From the NCBI GenBank assembly GCA_050740255.1, contig JBOICV010000096.1, forward strand, positions 1 through 8,305: 8,305 nt of DNA, in the 5' to 3' direction. Within the stretch, counting starts at the first letter, position 1. The number at the start of each line of letters is the position of its first letter. The DNA comes from JBOICV01 sp050740255. Its GTDB lineage: Bacteria > Pseudomonadota > Gammaproteobacteria > Nevskiales > JBOICV01. The translations under genes and the position numbers were made by a program. The notes beneath the pieces were generated by a model. The model ran no database searches, was not told the DNA's origin, and saw only the letters and a list, made by a program, of their open reading frames with translations. Shown here in pieces: positions 1 to 4,779 of the stretch.

Positions 1-141
1 GAAGTCGGATACTGCAAGTGCACGGTCCTCGAATCCGTTTGCGCATATAAACAGATCTTCCGCTAGATAATACTCATCCGTGACGTCGGTAACGGGCGGC
101 AGACGGCTGCGCAGCTCCGCAGCCGTTACTGTCGTTATCAT
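1..141 (-). CDS. Partial unknown protein (N-terminus only), second gene of the kinase-ATPase unit
   Basis: I do not recognise this gene. An open frame starts with ATG at 141 and continues to the window edge, giving 47 codons. The product begins MITTVTAAELRSRLPPV and contains FICANGFEDRALAV near residues 31-44. The hydrophobic strand followed by a Gly-Phe-Glu-Asp-Arg motif looks like the first beta strand and turn of a globular alpha/beta domain. There is no signal peptide. The start lies 7 bases after the stop of the kinase-ATPase gene, with a weak AGG about 8 bases before the ATG, so translation is probably coupled to that gene. This spacing is the main support for a real gene. From memory, proteins with a similar GFEDR/GFEER start occur beside large ATPases in accessory loci, but I cannot name a family. 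Its function is probably linked to the neighbouring kinase-ATPase. Confidence 0.6.
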   Translation of the reverse strand, partial: MITTVTAAELRSRLPPVTDVTDEYYLAEDLFICANGFEDRALAVSDF

Positions 142-148
142 CCCGCGC

Positions 149-2812
149 CTACGAGATGCGGTTGGAGTCTTCAGGGTCATGGAGCAACAACATCTGCGAA
201 CCGGGATCCGTATTTGCCTTGAGCTGAGCTCGCTTGAATATGCTTGGTGTGCGAAGCAACGCTACCAGGTCAGGTACGGACCTTAGATCAAAGTAGTGAT
301 TCTTGCCGAAAGCAGCTCCCGCCTGTGGTACGTAGATTCTCCTTATTTCCCATCGGACGGTCCGTTGACCGCCTCGATCTTGGTTTTTGGGCCGACTATC
401 ATCAAGCTCAATGAATATTGAGCGCCTGAGACACTCGCGTGCGATTTTGTATGCCTCCTCGTCCACCTCCCGTATGTGATCGAGCAGTTCCCGCCCATCA
501 TGAACGGTCAATTCAATACGGGGAATCATCCTGGGATCCTTGCCCTCACCGATGGTTTTTCCGTCTATAAGTACCTCGCGCATCAGCGAGCAAAAATCAC
601 GGATGATTTCCGCCATTTGCGCGCCATATGGATGAAACATGTCAACGCGCTTCATGTAGCGATTCGAAACCTCGCGAATGGTGGCATCTTGCGCCTGCTT
701 CGCTATCAAGGCCGTAGACTTAGCGTCCACCGCAGATCGCCTGCACATGGAGCGAACCACTTGCAGGATGGTGGCGACGTCGCCACAAAATAAGTCAGAT
801 AGTATTTCGAGCCCATGGTAAACGGGGGGATGTTTCCCCTTGGATTCGCGGAGTTTGCGCGCCAGAGCGATCAGAGTCTGGGTGTCACTATGACCAATCA
901 TCGATTCGGCAGAATGCTTCCACCCGGATTCTTGCAATCGGTTATCGATCAAGTCCTGAATGAAGCGTGTTGTAGCCTTGCGTCTGCTGAGGATGTGCTC
1001 GTCTGCAGAATCTTTGCCTGAAGAAAGGAGTGTCTCGGTGCCCACATCTATGCGGGTGTACTCTCGGTCAGGATCACTCAGTGCCTCATAAATATCCTTA
1101 TCCTCAAATCCGAATTTTTCGCATGAAACCTTGAACATGTGGGAACTTCTCCGTTCCCAGATGATGCGAATGAGGACCGCCTGAATTTCGGGGGGTATGC
1201 GGTAGCGCGTAAAGTCATCCAGCAGAAATACGACGGGGCGGTCGTGGTTCTGCACCAGTGTGAGCAGCTTAGTAGTTATTTCGCCCAAAAACGCCTCACT
1301 AAGGAGTATTGGCGACACGGCACCTGACAGCATGTCTCTCGACAAGTCGAGTCTCGCTCTGTCCAGTACATCGGCCAGCAATGAAGACGAAAACCGGTCC
1401 ATGAACCTGGGTGACCTGTAAGCCCGTGGCAGGAAACTTTCTATGTAGGTGCCTAGGCTGTGCTCCGCAGCCTCGGAAAATCCGAGCATCGACGAGATAT
1501 GAGCGCTCTGCCGGACGAGGGCCAGCGTACGCAGGAGCTCGCGCACAAGTACCAACTGGAAGTAGGTAACAATTGGGGCTCGCATTCGGCGAGCACCATC
1601 GGTCTCCAGCGAAATCCAGGAAAGGCTATTTTGTAGCTCAGTGGCGCAGCTCACATATACACCAATGAACGGCACGTCCGAAGGGGTGAGCTTCGGACCG
1701 ACAGATGCATTCAAGTGTGTTTTCAGAGCCAAATGCCTGAAAACCATTGACTTGCCGCAGCCTCTCGGCCCTGTGAGCATCGTTGGGCCCTTAGCACGTA
1801 TGGTGTCGTACCAGGACATCCCGCGGGTGAACAAACTCAGCAACAGCTGATCACTCGCTAGTTGCTCGGCCGAAATAATTTCAAAAGGATCCGCGAGCTT
1901 TACAGCGTTCACCGGCTGAGCGGGCGATATCAGGCGCAGCCTTTCGATTGCCTGCTCAATCTCCTTGTGATCGGAATAGTTGGACCGCTGAGGATCCTCT
2001 TCTACAAGGTCGCTGATCAGGCCATCCAATGCGGATAAGAAGGCGTTGTGGAGTACGGCATTCGGTCGATTGCGGTGAAGGCAGTTTCTTAGCTGAACCA
2101 ATATCTTGGTAAACGCGAGGTGGTCATCCAGTTCCTTGTGAGATGGCGCACCTATTGGTTTAAGACTTCCGCCATCTATTACCTTCACATTCAATCTCTG
2201 CCGATCGGACTCGACGAGAATTTGATTGGCCGGCAGCGGCTCGATCATGATGTTCTTAGCGTGCAGGTCGTCATGCTTCAGCTGATTCGTGGAGAGCATA
2301 TTCAGCGCGCGGTTAAGCGCTGAAGCAACCGTAATGATGAACTCTTTACCGATCGTTGAGCGATACTTCTCCATGTGAGCATGGAGGGTGTCGCCTTCAA
2401 CCCAATCGCTGATGAAGCAGACAAATTCATCGAACTCGACGGCAGGCATACCATCAAACGGGATAACCCGTCCGCAACATCTCGGTAGAGAGAACAACTG
2501 CGGCGCAGCGCGGAGCTTGGCGATAAGGTGAGCCTCGTCGGCTTCATCTCTGGCGGTATATTCCTCCGGATGACACAGCTTGGCGGCATAAGGCATGCCG
2601 TTAGCGTCCTCAACCTGAAGGACAAATCCCTTCATCCCGCAGCGATCGCTAACACCTTGTATAAATCCGTTCGAGTCGCGCTCACGAATGCGGAAGGATC
2701 TGGTTTCGTTGTTCTTTTCGCAGAGGGTGAGCTGTTCAGGGAACGGCCCACCACGCTTCAGCCACTCCACTAGGGTCGGAGGAAGGCGCACAGGTCCTTT
2801 GTCTGTAATCAT
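149..2812 (-). CDS. Protein-kinase-like domain fused to a P-loop ATPase (ORC/CDC6- or STAND-like), 887 aa
   Basis: A large, probably cytosolic two-domain protein with no signal peptide or membrane segment. Residues about 40-300 look like a protein kinase fold: a degenerate Gly-rich loop (CGMKGFV, 58-64), the ATP-binding Lys in YAAKL (K78), the catalytic loop HDDLHAKN (D182, N187) and a metal-binding Asp in IDGG (D213, in place of DFG). The HxDLHxxN form resembles atypical or APH/ABC1-like kinases as much as Hanks kinases. A P-loop ATPase follows: Walker A GPRGCGKS (348-355), Walker B VVFLLDDF (527-534, D532/D533), a possible sensor strand MFKVSCEK (about 559-566), then REYTRIDVG (583-591), FCGDVATI (675-682) and RRIYVP (824-829). 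The last of these is in a region that could be a winged-helix-like C-terminus. The order resembles bacterial ORC/CDC6-like AAA or STAND ATPases. I infer a signalling or defence role; substrate and trigger are unknown. GC is visibly lower than in the nrd genes, which suggests acquisition. An upstream ATG at 2869 would add 19 residues. Confidence 0.8.
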   Translation of the reverse strand: MITDKGPVRLPPTLVEWLKRGGPFPEQLTLCEKNNETRSFRIRERDSNGFIQGVSDRCGMKGFVLQVEDANGMPYAAKLCHPEEYTARDEADEAHLIAKLRAAPQLFSLPRCCGRVIPFDGMPAVEFDEFVCFISDWVEGDTLHAHMEKYRSTIGKEFIITVASALNRALNMLSTNQLKHDDLHAKNIMIEPLPANQILVESDRQRLNVKVIDGGSLKPIGAPSHKELDDHLAFTKILVQLRNCLHRNRPNAVLHNAFLSALDGLISDLVEEDPQRSNYSDHKEIEQAIERLRLISPAQPVNAVKLADPFEIISAEQLASDQLLLSLFTRGMSWYDTIRAKGPTMLTGPRGCGKSMVFRHLALKTHLNASVGPKLTPSDVPFIGVYVSCATELQNSLSWISLETDGARRMRAPIVTYFQLVLVRELLRTLALVRQSAHISSMLGFSEAAEHSLGTYIESFLPRAYRSPRFMDRFSSSLLADVLDRARLDLSRDMLSGAVSPILLSEAFLGEITTKLLTLVQNHDRPVVFLLDDFTRYRIPPEIQAVLIRIIWERRSSHMFKVSCEKFGFEDKDIYEALSDPDREYTRIDVGTETLLSSGKDSADEHILSRRKATTRFIQDLIDNRLQESGWKHSAESMIGHSDTQTLIALARKLRESKGKHPPVYHGLEILSDLFCGDVATILQVVRSMCRRSAVDAKSTALIAKQAQDATIREVSNRYMKRVDMFHPYGAQMAEIIRDFCSLMREVLIDGKTIGEGKDPRMIPRIELTVHDGRELLDHIREVDEEAYKIARECLRRSIFIELDDSRPKNQDRGGQRTVRWEIRRIYVPQAGAAFGKNHYFDLRSVPDLVALLRTPSIFKRAQLKANTDPGSQMLLLHDPEDSNRIS

Positions 2813-2818
2813 GCACTG

Positions 2819-2823
2819 CTCCC
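2819..2823 (-). promoter_or_regulatory. Ribosome binding site choosing the start of the kinase-ATPase gene
   Basis: On the minus strand GGGAG lies 6 bases before the ATG at 2812. The alternative ATG at 2869 has only GGGA four bases upstream, a poorer match and spacing. I therefore prefer the internal start. The extra 19 residues of the longer version carry no recognisable domain. Confidence 0.5.
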
Positions 2824-2904
2824 GCCAACGCGGATCGGCAAGAGTCCGAGGAACACAACTCTCACCCATGAGATCCCAGCAGATGGGGTGTCATAAACAA
2901 AAAA

Positions 2905-2929
2905 GGGACGACTGACCCCGTCTGTCCCC
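2905..2929. repeat. REP-like imperfect inverted repeat
   Basis: The arms GGGACGAC and GTCTGTCCC can pair with one bulged base around the centre TGACCCC. The GGGGACAGAC type of sequence (minus strand) is familiar from extragenic palindromes near REP-associated (Y1) transposases in Gammaproteobacteria; that comparison is from memory. It lies about 90 bases upstream of the chosen start of the kinase-ATPase gene, within its probable leader or promoter region. No transposase gene is present in the window. Confidence 0.45.
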
Positions 2930-3076
2930 ATTTCCCACGACCACCTTCACCCAGACGTACAGCTCAGCAAGTATTAGTTAGCACTTATCGTCTGCATGTG
3001 TTGCCATATTTAGGGCCTTTTTTGTCACGTTACGCGCCTGAATTGACTGGTTATGGGCCAACCAACAACATCGGCG

Positions 3077-4252
3077 CTAATCGAAATTGAGCGCACCGCC
3101 CGTCTGGTATTCGGTGACGCGGGTCTCGAAGAAGTTCTTCTCCTTCTTGAGATCCATCATCTCGCTCATCCAGGGGAAGGGGTTGGTCGCGCCCGGGTAG
3201 ATTTGCTTCAGCCCGATCTGGCTGCAGCGCCGGTTGGCGATGAATCTCAGATACTCGTTGAACATGCTGGCGTTCAGCCCCAGCACGCCGCGCGGCATGG
3301 TGTCGTGCGCGTAGCGAATCTCAAGATCGGTCGCTTCGACGATCATGGCCGCGATTTCCTGCTGGAACTCGGCGGTCCACAGTTGCGGGTTTTCCAGCTT
3401 GATCTGGTTGATCACGTCGATGCCGAAATTCATGTGCATGGACTCGTCGCGCATGATGTACTGGATTTGCTCGGACACGCCGATCATCTTGTTGCGCCGG
3501 CCGAAGCTCAGCAGTTGCACGAAGCCGACATAGAAGAAGATGCCTTCGAATACCACGTAGAAGGCGATCAGGTCGCGCAGCAGCCGCCGGTCGCTCTCCA
3601 GCGTGCCGGTATGGAAATCCGGATCGGCCAGCGACTGGGTGTAGGGCAGGCTCCAGGCGGCCTTGTCGTGGATGCTCGGAATTTCGCGGTACATATTGAA
3701 CACTTCGGCCTCGTCCAGGCCGAGCGATTCGATGCAGTACTGGTAGGCGTGGGTGTGGATGGCCTCCTCGAAAGCCTGGCGCAGCAAATACTGGCGGCAC
3801 TCGGGGTTGGTCAGATGCTTGTAGACCGCGAGCACGAGGTTGTTGGCCACCAGGCTGTCGGCGGTGGAGAAGAAGCCGAGGCTGCGCTTGATAATCACGC
3901 GCTCGTCGTCGGTCAGCCCCTTGGGGTCCTGCCACATGGCGATGTCGGCCGACATCTGGATTTCCTGCGGCATCCAGTGATTGGCGCAGGCGTCCAGATA
4001 CTTCTTCCAGGCCCATTCGTACTTGAACGGCACCAGCTGGTTGAGATCGGCGCGGCAGTTGATGATGCGCTTGTCATCCACCTGGATGCGGCGTGCGCCC
4101 ATCTCCAGGTTTTCCAGACCCGTAGCGCCGGCCTCAAGCTGCGGCGCAGGTGCTGCAACGGGTGCAGCGGGGCGTAGCGTGGGTGCAGCGGCTGCGGGTG
4201 GCTGCGGCCGCGCGGTGGGCGGCGTTGCGATCGGTTCGTCCCATTGCAGCAT
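3077..4252 (-). CDS. nrdB: Class Ia ribonucleotide reductase, beta (radical-generating) subunit NrdB
   Basis: The small subunit of aerobic ribonucleoside-diphosphate reductase houses the di-iron centre and stable tyrosyl radical that NrdA needs to reduce NDPs to dNDPs in the cytosol. Counting from the chosen start (391 aa), the ligands are visible: Asp132 in STADSLV, Glu163 and His166 in EEAIHTHAY, Glu236 in FEGIFFYVGF, and Glu270 and His273 in RDESMHMNFG. Tyr170, four residues after His166, matches the radical tyrosine of E. coli (Tyr122), so this is a tyrosyl-radical enzyme. The C-terminal tail TEYQTGGALNFD fits the flexible tail that docks to NrdA. Residues about 8-45 are an Ala/Pro-rich linker, as in betaproteobacterial relatives. 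The start at 4252 is chosen because AAGGAG lies 7 bases upstream; an ATG at 4258 would be only one base from it. Last gene of the nrd operon. Confidence 0.97.
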   Translation of the reverse strand: MLQWDEPIATPPTARPQPPAAAAPTLRPAAPVAAPAPQLEAGATGLENLEMGARRIQVDDKRIINCRADLNQLVPFKYEWAWKKYLDACANHWMPQEIQMSADIAMWQDPKGLTDDERVIIKRSLGFFSTADSLVANNLVLAVYKHLTNPECRQYLLRQAFEEAIHTHAYQYCIESLGLDEAEVFNMYREIPSIHDKAAWSLPYTQSLADPDFHTGTLESDRRLLRDLIAFYVVFEGIFFYVGFVQLLSFGRRNKMIGVSEQIQYIMRDESMHMNFGIDVINQIKLENPQLWTAEFQQEIAAMIVEATDLEIRYAHDTMPRGVLGLNASMFNEYLRFIANRRCSQIGLKQIYPGATNPFPWMSEMMDLKKEKNFFETRVTEYQTGGALNFD

Positions 4253-4259
4253 GGCCATA

Positions 4260-4265
4260 CTCCTT
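4260..4265 (-). promoter_or_regulatory. Ribosome binding site deciding the nrdB start
   Basis: AAGGAG on the minus strand is 7 bases before the ATG at 4252 and 1 base before the ATG at 4258. The spacing makes 4252 (protein starting MLQWDEP) the likely start. Confidence 0.8.
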
Positions 4266-4387
4266 AAGAAATCCTGTTGCTAAAACCCTGTTACGAAAGC
4301 ACTTAACTCAAATCCAAACCCGTCAAGACATAGCGGAGACGCCGACGCATTGGTGCCAACCCAGAGATACCGATACGACTGGTTGGC

Positions 4388-4405
4388 GCCGGCGCCTCCG
4401 CCGGC
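4388..4405 (-). repeat. GC-rich hairpin between the histone-like gene and nrdB
   Basis: A perfect 7-bp stem (GCCGGCG/CGCCGGC) with a GAGG loop lies 12 bases after the stop of the histone-like gene. No U-tract follows on the transcribed strand, so it is not a standard intrinsic terminator. It may act as a partial terminator or an mRNA-stability element that sets the relative level of nrdB. The rest of the 165-base gap to the nrdB start shows nothing else except the nrdB ribosome binding site. Confidence 0.55.
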
Positions 4406-4417
4406 TTACAGCACTAC

Positions 4418-4702
4418 CTACTTCTTTTTCTTCTTAGCAGCTTTTTTCGGAGCTTTCTTCTTTGCCATTTTGGATCTCACTTTTTTAACGGCCTTTTTGG
4501 CCTTGGATTTCGCCTTACTGGCGGCCTTTTTCACCTTAGCCTTGGCTTTTTTGACCACGGCTTTGGCTTTTGCTCGACTCGCACTTGCCTTGGCGACGGC
4601 TTTGGCGGCCGTCTCCTTGGCAGCAGTGACCGCATTCGTAACTGCGGTGCTTGCCTGGGGCATCATGGAGCCCCAACCCGATGTTTCACTCATATCGGTC
4701 AT
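4418..4702 (-). CDS. Small Lys/Ala-rich histone H1-like DNA-binding protein
   Basis: A 94-residue, extremely basic protein. Residues 1-28 contain no Lys (MTDMSETSGW start, Ser/Thr/Ala/Met rich). Residues 29-94 hold 29 Lys and 2 Arg set mainly among Ala, in AKAK, VKKA and SKAKK-type units, ending in a run of five Lys. This matches the C-terminal tail of eukaryotic histone H1 and bacterial relatives such as chlamydial Hc2, Bordetella BpH1 and AlgP-like proteins, which bind DNA without sequence preference and compact the nucleoid. The tail is expected to be disordered. AGGAGG lies 5 bases before the ATG at 4702, which fixes the start over the ATG at 4693. The gene sits between nrdA and nrdB in the same direction, and I recall this order in some Betaproteobacteria. 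Co-expression with dNTP synthesis would fit a need for chromatin protein during replication, but that is inference. Confidence 0.85.
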   Translation of the reverse strand: MTDMSETSGWGSMMPQASTAVTNAVTAAKETAAKAVAKASASRAKAKAVVKKAKAKVKKAASKAKSKAKKAVKKVRSKMAKKKAPKKAAKKKKK

Positions 4703-4707
4703 TCACA

Positions 4708-4713
4708 CCTCCT
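4708..4713 (-). promoter_or_regulatory. Strong ribosome binding site of the histone-like gene
   Basis: A perfect AGGAGG on the minus strand, 5 bases before the ATG at 4702. It is the strongest Shine-Dalgarno in the window and suggests high translation of the histone-like protein relative to its neighbours. Confidence 0.8.
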
Positions 4714-4779
4714 CTGCGAACAGCTTCGGTCTCAACAACCCTGTGCAGCTTTCCCGCTAGCGTCCGGCTTGCGCCGGGG

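Larger units (their letters stand above)
2813..3076. other. Intergenic region between nrdB and the kinase-ATPase gene
   Basis: This 264-base stretch must hold the promoter of the kinase-ATPase gene, unless that gene is read through from nrdB. I see no gene, no strong sigma70 promoter and no convincing terminator for nrdB; the candidate stem just after nrdB (TGGTT/AACCA) is only 5 bp with no U-tract. It contains one REP-like palindrome (2905-2929) and an imperfect 18-bp palindrome at 2969-2986. The sequence is more AT-rich than the nrd genes. Confidence 0.6.

Noticed and set aside
2302..2625. 107-codon minus-strand frame inside the kinase-ATPase gene
   Set aside because: Same-strand out-of-frame shadow, Ser/Leu/Arg-rich, with no conserved motif.
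2994..3046. Candidate sigma70 promoters for the kinase-ATPase gene (GTGACA, TAAATA, TAATAC)
   Set aside because: No pair of -35 and -10 elements has acceptable spacing, so I do not call a promoter.
3035..3076. Possible intrinsic terminator after nrdB
   Set aside because: Only a 5-bp stem (TGGTT/AACCA) without a following U-tract. I could not support a terminator.
3053..4177. Plus-strand open frame opposite nrdB (374 codons)
   Set aside because: Antisense shadow of nrdB with biased composition and no recognisable motif.
4350..4760. Plus-strand frame encoding a Phe/Leu/Ala-rich hydrophobic peptide, looking like a membrane protein
   Set aside because: It is the complement of the Lys/Ala codons of the histone-like gene (AAG/AAA read as CTT/TTT). 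The apparent membrane segments are an artefact.
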